Shown here: one piece after another, positions 37,784-48,140 of the stretch
Layout of the letters: every line of letters starts with the position of its first letter
How positions within the stretch are numbered: position 1 is the stretch's first letter
NCBI GenBank assembly: GCA_963921795.1
Contig: OY997658.1
Location: 46,556,415 to 46,620,414 of the forward strand
From: Nannobrachium achirus
Taxonomy: Eukaryota; Chordata; Actinopteri; Myctophiformes; Myctophidae
Direction of reading: 5' to 3'
DNA length: 64,000 nt
The notes under the pieces: generated by a model
What the model was told of the DNA's origin: nothing
The model's input: only the letters and a program-made list of their open reading frames with translations
Databases searched by the model: none
Made by a program: the position numbers and the translations under genes

Positions 37784-37849
<66 letters not shown>
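37784..37849. repeat. (CA)n microsatellite
   Basis: About 66 bp of CA. Confidence 0.97.
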
Positions 37850-37851
<2 letters not shown>

Positions 37852-37956
37852 CAAATACGCAGACAATCAAACACACAGGGCAAAAACATGATCTACATTC
37901 TCTGCCTAAAACGAGAGATTGACACTGAGATAAAGAGATGCCGAGATAGAGTGGAT

Positions 37957-38533
37957 CAGGGGTCGGCAATAGGCGGCCCGCGGGCCAAAACTGGCCCCTC
38001 GGAAATTATTTCTGGCCCCTCAGCAGTGTTGTTTTTGGCAGGCATTTTAGATTTAGTCTTTGTCTTAGTCTTTTTAGTTTTAGTCAGATTTTAGTCATTT
38101 ATATCCTTGATAGTTTTAGTCTAGTTTTAGTCGACTAGAACTCAAAAGGTTTTAGTCAAGTTTTAGTCGACGAACCCACACAAAGGTTTTAGTCCAGTTT
38201 TAGTCAATAGTTTTAGTCAAAAAGAAAAATGTGTCTTTAAATAAATAAATTAAGTATGAGACATTGGAAATAATCAAAGTTGACAGGTGCAATTGAATTC
38301 ATGAAGCAATAGATGTACCGGTATATAGGCTAATAACAAGTGTATATTACACCTGTCCCATCCTATTTATATGCACAGTTCACACAGGAGGCAATATAAT
38401 AATAATAATAATAATAATAATATTGTAATATAATATAAGAATACAATATGCATCTTTTTTGGTATAGTATCACTGAACTGGCCACTTGCACACTACAGAG
38501 TACAGACAACACACACACACACGCACACACACG

Positions 38534-38594
<61 letters not shown>

Positions 38595-39769
38595 CTGTTG
38601 AGTTCCAAGGATTTACAGGTGACGTCACAGTCATACGCAACGTCCGTGGCCTCTAACCGGAAACAAACAACCCATACGTCACTAACGTAGCCTTTGGGAA
38701 TAATAGCACCGCAGCCAGCGACCTCCGCATCCATGATCCAGCGAAACAAAGTTTGCATCAACAGTTTGCAACAAACAATCCAATTCATTTACGTTTGCTT
38801 AAAAGCCAACATTAGCCTGAAGCTTAGCGCCAGATGTTATAGAAAACGTTGCGATCGTATTAGTAGGAGAGTGACCACGGATGGGTCCAGTTGTCAACTT
38901 GTCAATAAGCAAATCGACTTCTCAGCAAGGCAAAGGAGTAAGGACTATCATTTTTAAAGGACCGTCAGCTTACCGGATTGGAATAGCAGCCGCTCCGTCG
39001 TCGTAAGTAAGCCTGCCTGCATTATTTCCTGGATTGTAAAATAGATCCATATATCGTGTCTTCTTTTCCGACGCGACGACCGAATCTATTAATTGATGTT
39101 GACGGCGCTGCTGCATGAGGCAGATACAGTAGGTCTTTCCTCAATCAGATGATTAGCTTTCATTTCCCAATAGAAAGTTAATAGCATTTTCAGCAGTAAT
39201 GTGTGCAACTAACTTCTGAAAAGTTGACAACAAACAACACGTGTGTATCATGCCGACATTCCAGCCAATCACAGAGCCTGTTGTTATATGCGTCCTAGAA
39301 CGTTCCATATGATTGGCCACTACTCCTCCATTGAAACAACTACAATAACATTGTATGGCTTTCACCTTTCATGCATGTTTATTTAACGTCGTCCGATAGA
39401 CCAGATGTTCGTCTCGTCTTCGTTACGTCAACGAAAACACACATTCGTCTCGTCATATTTTCGTCAGACTTATGTTGAGCTCGTTACGTTAACGTCACGT
39501 CATCGTCGTGAAGAAAAGGGGCGTCAACGAAATCATTTTCGTTAACGTCTCGTCAACAAAAACAACACTGCCCCTCAGATTATTTTGAGAATTGTTTTTT
39601 TTTTTTTTTTTACTTTTTTTTTAACAACTGGACTGCCCACATACACGCTATCATAGCTATAATGTTCAAATAGAGAATGTATTCCCAGCTAAACCATCAG
39701 ATGCTTATCTAACTTCAACTTATTCATGCTGAGTGAATATGACAGGCCAAATCTAATTGCCGACTCCTG
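37957..39769. mobile_element. Outer hAT element with a second hAT inside
   Basis: Starts CAGGGGTCGGCAATAGG and ends CTAATTGCCGACTCCTG. Flanks GAGTGGAT (37949-37956) and GAGTAGAT (39770-39777) are an 8-bp target duplication with one mismatch. With the inner element removed it is about 260 bp. Confidence 0.9.
38024..39570. mobile_element. Inner hAT element, 1547 bp
   Basis: Ends CAGTGTTGTTTTTG and CAAAAACAACACTG are inverted. A perfect 8-bp target duplication, CCCCTCAG, lies at 38016-38023 and 39571-39578, cutting the outer hAT. Repeated TTTTAGTC(GAC) near the left end and CGTCTCGTC/CGTTAACG near the right end are long, loosely complementary arrays. It carries an AC microsatellite (38508-38592). 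No convincing transposase. A related left-end fragment sits at 63880-64000. Confidence 0.95.
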
Positions 39770-39860
39770 GAGTAGATGCATAGAGAGATGGAATAGATGA
39801 ATGCAGAGATGGACATGCAGAGATAGAATCAATGCATACAGACTCAAAGATGGAGAAATC

Positions 39861-39879
39861 CCCCCCCCCCCCCCCCCCA
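39861..39879. repeat. C19 homopolymer
   Basis: Nineteen consecutive C (G-run on the other strand). Confidence 0.9.
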
Positions 39880-39975
39880 TTCGTATTTACCATCTACAAC
39901 AGTGTTGTAGGACCGCCCATAACCTCTCCTGATTGGATGAAATTAAAGAACAGGTTTTTCACAGATAAAAGTATA

Positions 39976-40652
39976 GTTTTTGAGCGGTGGTCGCAACGCT
40001 CCTATACGTGGCCGTGTGTGTGGGTCTCCGTCCGTGTCTGTCTGTCTGTCTGTTTGTATGTAGCCTAAACTTCGGCGCGTAACTAGTGCCGCACCATTTA
40101 CGCCACTTGCGCAATATATACATCAAAATGTGCGGCTCGGCCGGGAATGGTGTTCTATTACCTTTCGTTCCGATCCGCCTTACCATGCCGACGTAATCGG
40201 CAAAAAACGATGCTTAATTGTCCCCATTGACTTATAATGGGACAATGCAAGAAATCACTTTCAAGTATTTTTCTCTCGTAAACCATAGGAGCTACAGTTT
40301 CAAACCTCGGAGAGGAGATTCATAATGATTTTAAGAATGAATCAAAAAATAATTACATCACTCGGCCTCATGGTGGCGCTATAACGGCCCACTTTACGTT
40401 TTGCCCCGTAACTCTTGAACCGTAGATCGGAAAATTAAAATTCTTTTTTCCCTGGATTCCTTGGGTCAAGACGCATCTCCCCATATAGGCCACGCCCATT
40501 TGCGCCAGGATAGATTTTCCGCCATCTAGAATTTTCTCCAAAACACACTTTTTGCTCCTTTTCCTACATATTTTCTTCAAATGTCACAAAAATCGGTAGA
40601 CATGATCTATGAGGTGGGTAAACCACCGCTCAGTTCACACGGGTGTGATTTT
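39976..40652 (+). mobile_element. HINE/Helentron-like element (family H3), fullest copy
   Basis: Begins TTTTTGAGCGGTGGTCGC, then CTATACGTGGCCGTGTGTG and a (CTGT)n tract. Ends ACCACCGCTCAG followed by a perfect TCACAC-GG-GTGTGA hairpin (40635-40648) and TTTTT. GAGCGGTGG/CCACCGCTC is a subterminal inverted pair. The body carries a CCGTAACTCTTGAACCGTAG-type stretch but no frame. Confidence 0.7.
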
Positions 40653-40654
40653 TG

Positions 40655-41128
40655 TCTGCGACGGAGGCTGGAAGTCTGCTTCAGCCGACTCAGCGATGTC
40701 CGAGTTAGAATCGTAAATAGTGTTGTGGGGTGAGCTTTTGCCCCAACTGCCATCAAAGTGACTACTGGCCAATCACAGCACGTCTTTTCCGGGACTTGGC
40801 AAAACACTGTTGTAGAGTGTATACAGTAATACCATCACCCCCGCCTGAGTGGTCATCATAACCATATGAGTAGCCGAAGCTACAGAATTTCCCCCTTGGG
40901 ACTACTTCACTGCTGTGAAGGCATAGTACATAATGTACACATTGTAGATGCATTGCACATGCAACAATTATGTTCATGCCCTGCCCCTTTTTTACTGCGA
41001 GAGTGATTGTAAAATCGAAGGCACTCTTACTAACCACATTCATCTGCGCCACTTTGACTTGGCACTTGTTTTTTGGGTTGTTTCTTTCACATGGAATGGT
41101 ACACTAATGGGTATTGGGGTATAATTCT
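40655..41128. other. No gene; fragment related to the 34685 element
   Basis: At 40655-40805 the sequence GGGGTGAGCTTTTGCC, CAAAGTGACTACTGGCCAAT and TCTTTTCCGGGACTTGG is the inverted form of sequence near 34985-35065. The remainder is unassigned. Confidence 0.5.
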
Positions 41129-41160
41129 CTCTCTCTCTCTCTCTCTCTCTCCCTGTCTGT

Positions 41161-41410
41161 AGCCCAGGCCTCGCCGGAGGCACTAATGTAGTTTATCGCT
41201 CCATACGTGTCCATTAGTGTTCCGGGGCAGGGCCGTATGCGCTGGCATATTAGCTTCATTCCAATTCTAATTACCACAGACCTCCAGTCCCTGGTGACCC
41301 AGGCCGAGGAAATAGTCTGTATCATTACCCCATCGTTGTCACTCACTCCCCGCCTTGTTTGGCGTGGTCTGAACACTGTGGCGCCGCGCCACGCCTCATA
41401 ATTCACTCAC
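41161..41410. other. Balanced-composition, repeat-free block; possible conserved non-coding
   Basis: About 250 bp between a CT array and AT-rich DNA, with no repeat match inside the window and no clear reading frame with splice sites. Its look (for example CAGGGCCGTATGCGCTGGC then ATATTAGCTTCATTCC) suggests constrained sequence, but that is impression only. Confidence 0.25.
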
Positions 41411-41625
41411 TCTGATGCCTGCCATACCGTAATTACAAGCCTGGTGAAGCTTTCTCCTTTTATATATTATATTTAAAATTGTACATTTTTGCTGCTTCCT
41501 TGATTAGCAGTCTTATAATCATAAATTCAACATACAAAACTTCCTTCCATAATGACACTGTAAATTAAGCCCTTTCTGGAGTTTCATGGATATAATGTAC
41601 GTTTGCTGGCAAAGCATTTCTACAT

Positions 41626-41726
41626 ATGGTATGGTATGGGTTTATTGCTTAGTCCCAGAGGGGAAACATGTTTTGCCACCAGAGCGAATACAAATACACA
41701 AGTAACAATAACAACATATAACAAAG
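41626..41726 (-). mobile_element. LINE/SINE tail, host of the next element
   Basis: On the minus strand, TTTCCCCTCTGGGACTAAGC then AATAAACCCATACC is a LINE-tail signature. Its presumed continuation (GAATCTAACAGCAGCAGGAA) appears at about 45058, beyond the 41727-45030 element. Confidence 0.5.
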
Positions 41727-42308
41727 GTGTCAGGCACATTCGCCTAAAACATATTCGCCTTAACGCATTTGGTCCTTTCGCCTGAAAGGAAGAGAAGAGA
41801 GTCTATTCACCACCGTTGAAGAGCCATTTCGCCTATACCCTCAAATCTGCTGTCAGACTGTCCATGTTTGCATATTATCCCTTTGTCATTTAATTATTAT
41901 TCTATAGTGACTGTGACAGTGGTGTTACCTGTCAAATGGTGACCATACACACGGCTATCCTATGCACTCCATATCACATCAATGCAGATTAGAGCTATTG
42001 GAATCAGGTGCGTCCAAATAATTAATTGATTTCCCGATACAATAAAAACCATGGACATGGCAATTATTTGGTGCAGTATTGAACAGTATTGTACAATGAA
42101 CAGTATTGTAACATTAACATTAGGCTAATATAGGCTACAAAATATATGTATATTAGCCCTATATTAGATATATGCTACACCAAAATAGCCTATAGAATGA
42201 CTGGTCGTTATATAAATTCTATTCCAAATTCAATTCCATTGAAATGACTGTATTGGGTTGTCAAACAGATCCAGGATCACAACATCATCTGCCCATGTTT
42301 GCAACTTT

Positions 42309-42310
<2 letters not shown>

Positions 42311-42378
<68 letters not shown>
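42311..42378. repeat. (CT)n microsatellite
   Basis: About 68 bp of CT within the large foldback element. Confidence 0.97.
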
Positions 42379-42381
<3 letters not shown>

Positions 42382-42427
42382 CCTCTGTGTCTTTTGTGTG
42401 AGGGACGCTGCGCGCATTTACGCACAC

Positions 42428-43699
42428 TAGGGCTGTGAACATTTGCCAAAAATAGCATTCGAATATTCGCCCGAAAATCCACCGTTGATTCGAATAAATT
42501 CGAATATTCGAAAATATCGATTAATTCGAAGCATTCGCAATTCGAAGCTGTTTATTCTAATCTTTTTTTTTTTTTTTTTTTTTTTTTTAAGAAACCTTTT
42601 TCTTTAATTATTTATTTCATTTGCATTGTTATATTGCTGTTGGTGTACTGACATATTAACTTGTTTATTATTGTGATATTTATATTATATATTGTGTTAT
42701 CTGCTTATTGTAAGTCGCTTTGGATTAAAAGCATCTGCTAAATGCCTAAACTGTAAACTGTAGACAGTCGCGGTCGTGCAGCCAGGTCCGCGTTGGTCAG
42801 GGACGTGCCGTGCAAAGAATGCTATAGAGGCAGGGGCTGACATTTCTAAAAGGGCATTTTGGTGGACAATTCTCTCTTAAAAGGGCAGGGGCTCAAGCCC
42901 CGTTTGATGTCTGTGTGCACGTGCCTGGCAGCATCGCATCGTCGTTGCGAAGCATCACAGCAGCAGCCTGTGATGGAGTTGGAACAGCCACGACATGAAA
43001 CGAGCAATTATAATCACACCAATGGAGTATGTTTTGGTTTGAACCAAATTAGTCTACAAGAGTCTACAAGAGTGTGACGGAGTTTTACCGTTACCGTGGC
43101 TGCGTGCGGGGAGAATGACTCGTGAGAGAAGAAATCCATGCTTTGTGTTTTTCGGTGGAGAAGTCTCGTTGTCCGGCTTCCCGTTACTACCAAATGAGTC
43201 GCACGTTTCAGCTTGACTCGTTAATCATTCTGAATCAACGTATTAAGTTTAAAAGCACTGAGTGTGCAGTGAACTGCGAGGCGAGTGCATCTCTCCACTC
43301 CACTCCGTCGGAAAGGAGAGAGCCTTCCCTGCGGAGCGGACGACGGCCAGTGACAGTGTGAAGGGAAAGTTAAAAGCAGCTGGAGGTTTATTCTTCGCCG
43401 TATGACAGTGTTGCTAAATAGGCAGGCACCCTTAATGTACAAGCCCACAACGTATTGGATCAGCGACGCATTGTGGACCTGTAGATCAGCCCACTTTTGC
43501 AGCAGCGAATGGAGACTTCTGCCTTGCGAGACCAGCCACCTTTTAACGTTCCATGCGCCCAGAATCTCGCGAGAAGTGCGGTAGATTTGTTTTAATTAAA
43601 TATAAATTAATTCGAAGCTCAATTTTTTACTTTCGAATATTCTTTTATTGTTAACATTCGAACGAATATTCGAATAAAGAATATTCTTTCACACCCCTA
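42428..43699. mobile_element. hAT element, 1272 bp, perfect 8-bp target duplication
   Basis: Starts TAGGGCTGTGAACATT and ends TTTCACACCCCTA, with ACGCACAC at both 42420-42427 and 43700-43707. ATTCGAATATTCG motifs cluster at both ends. A LINE tail (TAAGTCGCTTTGGATTAAAA, about 42600-42766) is inserted inside. The rest (42770-43600) has no frame I recognise. Confidence 0.93.
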
Positions 43700-43815
43700 A
43701 CGCACACAGGTGCATTTACTGATGTCATCTCTGGTCGAAGCCCCACACCAAACACTCTACTCATACCTTGCTACAAATTAAACATTGGCCAAATTGTCAA
43801 ATATTAGAGGAAGAA

Positions 43816-43885
43816 ATTGTGAAAATACCCGATCTACATGCTCACATTGCCAGGCGTTGTGAGCAATCTGCTATTTTCACAATAG
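43816..43885. repeat. Palindrome module, about 28-bp arms
   Basis: ATTGTGAAAATACCCGATCT to GCTCACA pairs with TGTGAGCAATCTGCTATTTTC to ACAAT, with a loop of about 11 nt. Member of the GATCTAC/TTGTGAGC family. Confidence 0.8.
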
Positions 43886-44206
43886 AACCGTACAAAATGT
43901 AATGCCTGAACTCTTAGTGCTCGTCAGGGTGGGGGGTCCCCGCAGTTAAAATATGCACTGGCACTGCACCTGCATAGGGCATAATTGTGAATTTGTGAGA
44001 TAATAGCCATGCACGGAATGCTTCACAATTTCTTCTGTATGAAATGCATATGATTCCCATATGGTAGGCTACATATAAATTAATTAATTATTTGGACGCA
44101 CCTGATTCCAATTATAACTATCTGTATTGATGTGATTACTATGGAGTGCATAGGATAGCCTTGTGTGGTCACCGTTTTACAGGTACCACCACTGTCACAG
44201 TCACTA

Positions 44207-44507
44207 TCCATACTATAATTAGGGAGAGCAGTCAGTCAGTAGGAGGTCAGTAGGAGGTCAGTCACAAAATGCATTATCTATTCACTCGCTTCAGCGACTG
44301 ATCTCAAATTTAACATGGCATTGGCCATTAGCATTATACACATGGTGACGGAGCCCGAATTTCATTTGTCCCAAATTCTAGCTATTTATTAGCGTTTCTT
44401 CACTCTACAGCTCTACAGCCTGTTGTCAGGGTTACGGTCCGTTCCTCCAGGCCATGGGATCTGTAGCCCCGGGCCCACACACACCTCTCTCACAGTTAGG
44501 AATGTTG

Positions 44508-44567
<60 letters not shown>

Positions 44568-44841
44568 GGGTCACGCATGCAACGGGTGATGTGTGTCTCA
44601 TCTTCCAACGGGTATAGAAAAATTATGTGGAGCAAATACATCCTCATACTTCTATTCACCTAATTTTGCTGTTAAATTATTTGTATCAATCATAAATATA
44701 CACTCCTCCATGGGCTGCTCCTTACATTATGATGCTCCCACATATTCTCACGCACGCACCATGCAGTTACAGTTACTTTCCCCATAACCCACACTCTGCA
44801 CATATTTTGCAGCACATATATTCGAACGGGTAAGGTCTAGT
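44207..44841 (+). mobile_element. Helitron-like element (H2) in the foldback arm
   Basis: Starts TCCATACTATAATTAGG after A and ends GGTAAGGTCTAGT. The uninterrupted arm at 41733-42035 gives the empty site (CACTATAGAATAATAATTAA on the complementary strand), so the filled site is visible, though 5-6 bp (TAGAAT) are unaccounted for. Contains a CT array (44511-44564). Confidence 0.65.
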
Positions 44842-45030
44842 AATAATTAAATGACAAAGGGATAATATGCAAACATGGACAGTCTGACAGCAGAATTGAG
44901 CGTAGGCGAAATGGCTCTTCAACGGCGGTGAATGGGCCAGACAGGGTAGGTGAAAACACTATCCTCCACGGCGAAAGTGCCAGGCAGACCAAATCCATTA
45001 AGGCGAAAAAGTCTTAGGCGAAAGTGCTTT

Positions 45031-45496
45031 GTGACCAGCTAGTGGTGTTCGTTAAGGAATCTAACAGCAGCAGGAACAAAGGATCTCTTCATTCTCTCAG
45101 TAGAGATTTTAGGCATCAAAAACCTGTTGCTAAACTTGCTACGCAGGTCCTTAAATACCTTATAAAGAGGGTGGCCTTCGAAGGAATGAATAGTGTTCAA
45201 TTTGGTCCTCATTCACTTGGCTATGTTGTGCTTGCTTTTGTTTTGAAAAGCGCTTTGATCCCTAATGGGGTCTTCTATTGTGAGCGCTACTGCGAATGCT
45301 AGACCTTACTGTATCTTTACCAATCCTCTGCAGAAAAAGAAAATACCAGATAAATTGTATACCCTACTCACGTACAGTTTGTTTATGGGTATCATCATCC
45401 TTGTATACAGTAGGTCACTACATTAAAATAAGGGCAATAAACATAATGCAATGCTCTTTCTTCCTTCTTCCTCTCTTTCAGTCGTTCTCTGTCATT
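45031..45496. other. No gene seen; probable continuation of a LINE-type repeat
   Basis: GAATCTAACAGCAGCAGGAA and TAAAGAGGGTGGCC are repeat-like, but no protein motif was recognised. Confidence 0.4.
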
Positions 45497-45707
45497 TCGC
45501 TATTGTGGGATGGAAACCTTTTATGTCCAAAACCGTTTTTATTCATTATAAAATAAAACGAAAACTTTTAAACTAGTGAAAATAGCCGATCGCGCTTGTA
45601 GATCTGCTATTTTCTCTAGTTTTGTGCAACATTCATAAGACTGTTAAAAACATGCAAATTTGAAACTTGGAGATACAAGGTTTCTGCCGGACAGTGACGA
45701 TTTGCAC
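45497..45707. mobile_element. Family P palindrome-bearing TIR element
   Basis: Left GGATGGAAACCTTTTATGTC is a diverged copy of the family end, and right GATACAAGGTTTCTGCCGGA with CAGTGACGAT is well preserved. The centre (45570-45623) holds the AAACTAGTGAAAATAGCCG hairpin. It is the same family as 12945-13172. Confidence 0.7.
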
Positions 45708-46038
45708 TCTCTCTTCAACAGCACTCATCTATACTATAATTTTGCGAATGTCTGAGTGAGTGAGTGAGTGAGTGAATGAGTGAGTGAGTGTCTGTCTGTA
45801 TGTCTGTCACAGCGTTTCTCCTCAGTGGCTGGAGCAATTGATCTGAAATCGCATCACCATCAGCTTTTGAACACACCTGACATAACTGTGAAGCCCGTTT
45901 GTCACTTTCACAAATCGTATGCTGTATATTAGCATTTTTATGGTGTATCTATATCTATTTAGCCTACAGTACCTTTTGTGACCACACATGTTAAGGGAGG
46001 GGCGCTGTTGTTCAGGCCATGCACAATCACACACAAAC

Positions 46039-46040
<2 letters not shown>

Positions 46041-46099
<59 letters not shown>

Positions 46100-46173
46100 A
46101 CACACACACACGGGGGGGGGGGGGGGGGGGTGTGCAGGCAGGCGGGCGGGCGGGGGGGGGGGGGGGGGGGGGG
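46041..46173. repeat. (CA)n followed by two long G-runs
   Basis: About 70 bp CA, then G20 (46111-46130) and G22 (46152-46173) separated by CAGGCAGGCGGGCGGGC-type sequence. Strong G-quadruplex potential. Confidence 0.93.
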
Positions 46174-46691
46174 TTCTGGCCCTGTTACAGATGTTGTCCA
46201 AAAATCATGCAGATCGGTACACAGTATCTCTGTAGCCGTTAAATGGAATGGGTATTTCTTACATTGATGCTCCTACATATTAGCATGCAAGCACCAGTTA
46301 AAGTTACTTTCCATCCCTCATATACTGTGTGCACAGTGCACATCCCATAACCCACACACTGCACATCATTTCGGAGCTCATATCTTTGAACGGTAACTGT
46401 GAAGCCCGTTTGTCACTTTCACAAATCGTATGCTGTATATTAGCATTTTTATGGTGTATCTACTATCTATTCTGCATCTAGCTTGAGGCGTTTCTCCTCA
46501 GTGGCTGGAGCAATTGATCTGAAATCGCATCACCATTAGCATATGAACACACCTAACATAACTGTGAAGCCCGTTTGTCACTTTCACAAATCATATGCTG
46601 TATATTAGCATTTTTATGGTGTATCTATATCTATTCTGCATCTAGCTTGAGGCATATCCTAGCATCTAGCATGAGGCAACATGTTTAACCA

Positions 46692-46694
<3 letters not shown>

Positions 46695-46770
<76 letters not shown>

Positions 46771-46787
46771 TGTGTGTGTGTGTTGTT

Positions 46788-46820
<33 letters not shown>
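46695..46820. repeat. (TG)n microsatellite
   Basis: About 125 bp of TG with small interruptions (TATG, TTG), followed by GGCGGGCGGGC-type G-rich sequence. Confidence 0.97.
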
Positions 46821-46823
<3 letters not shown>

Positions 46824-47341
46824 GCAGGCGGGTGTGTGTGCAGGCGGGTGGGCGGGCGGGCGGGCTGGGGGGGGGAACAGTATCTCTGTAGCCATTAAAC
46901 GAAACGGGTTTCTTACATTGATGCTCCTACATCATGCAAGCACCAGTTAAAGTTACTTTCCATCCCTCATATACTGTGTGCACAGTGCACATCCCATAAC
47001 CCACACACTGCACATCATTTTGGAGCTCATATCTTTGAACGGGTAAGGGCTAGTTTCTATAAAGCACAGCGGATAATTTCAAAAGATCTAGAAACCTTTA
47101 GCAGACTCTGATTTGTGGCTGTCTCGCTTGTCTGTAAACCCTGCTGTTATGTGAGCTGGTGCCTTATGTTAGCTAAGGTGATTGATGGTGTTGGCATATT
47201 GCTGTGAATGTGTGTGCGTGGGGGTGTTTAATAACCCAGCACACAAATAATGATGTCGAACACGTACATTACTGCACTCTGGCAGCGTTCGCATTGTGTG
47301 AGTGCGTTTATGCTGTTGTGAGAGTAGAAGTTGTTGCATGT

Positions 47342-47570
<229 letters not shown>

Positions 47571-47928
47571 ATTGGCAGTTGGCACCTACTGTACGTAACC
47601 GCGGGTGCTGTGCGTATACCTTATTCTAATATCCTCTGCGCTTTAATGGTCATGCTTGTATGCTTTGCTTAATGGATTTGCAGACTATGTTATCACTCAC
47701 TGACTGTGATCGCAGCATGACGTTGTCAAACAGTAGGTGTAGCAGATACTCGACAAGCAATGCAGTGTGACAGAAACATGAACATGCTGATCATTTCCAT
47801 TTATTAGGACTTAATGTAGCCTATTTGAAGGGGAGAGGGAGAAGGATGGAGGAAGAGAGAGACAGAGTGGAGAGAAGGATGATGGACGGAGAACGCCATG
47901 ATGGAAAGGGCTTAGAAAAGAGTGGTGG
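47571..47928. other. No gene seen
   Basis: Purine-rich sequence at 47830-47930 (GAGAGGGAGAAGGATGG). No frame. Confidence 0.35.
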
Positions 47929-48140
47929 AAAGGGGGCACTGATTGCCTAGTGCTAGTGGTTAAGGCGCATACCACTTACATGTATAGGCCTTAATGCAGA
48001 CTGACAGCGAGCCATGGGTTCGATTCTCAAGCCCGACGACCTTTGTTGCGTGTCTCTGTCCCCGTTTCCATTTCAATCTACGCTTTGCCATCCAAATAGA
48101 GGCAGAAAAGCATTACAAAATATCTTTAAAAATAAAAAAC
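47929..48140 (+). mobile_element. tRNA-derived SINE (family A), 212 bp
   Basis: TGCTAGTGGTTAAGGCGC (box A), ATGGGTTCGATTCTC (box B), CGACGACCTTTGTTGCGTG and an A-rich tail. Target duplication AGAAAAGAGTGGTGG / AGAAAAGAGCGATGG (47914-47928, 48141-48155) matches at 13 of 15 positions. Confidence 0.88.

Larger units (their letters stand above)
41727..45030. mobile_element. Large inverted-repeat element with nested insertions
   Basis: Left arm 41733-42035 (GGCACATTCGCCTAAAAC, GAAGAGCCATTTCGCC, CAGACTGTCCATGTTTGC, ATCAGGTGCGTCCAAATAAT) recurs inverted in two parts at 44078-44206 and 44842-45030. The right arm is split by a Helitron-like element at 44207-44841. Between the arms lie a CT array, a hAT (42428-43699) and a palindrome module (43816-43885). 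No transposase was seen. Confidence 0.82.
45728..47054 (+). mobile_element. Helitron-like element (H2), 1327 bp, A|TC...CTAGT|T
   Basis: Starts TCTATACTATAATTTTGCG after A, runs into (TGAG)n and (TCTG)n, then GGCTGGAGCAATTGATCTG. Ends TTGAACGGGTAAGGGCTAGT followed by T. The middle segment (about 45830-46390) is repeated directly at about 46490-47045, so this copy carries an internal tandem duplication. Includes CA/TG arrays and G-runs. No Rep/helicase. Confidence 0.7.
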
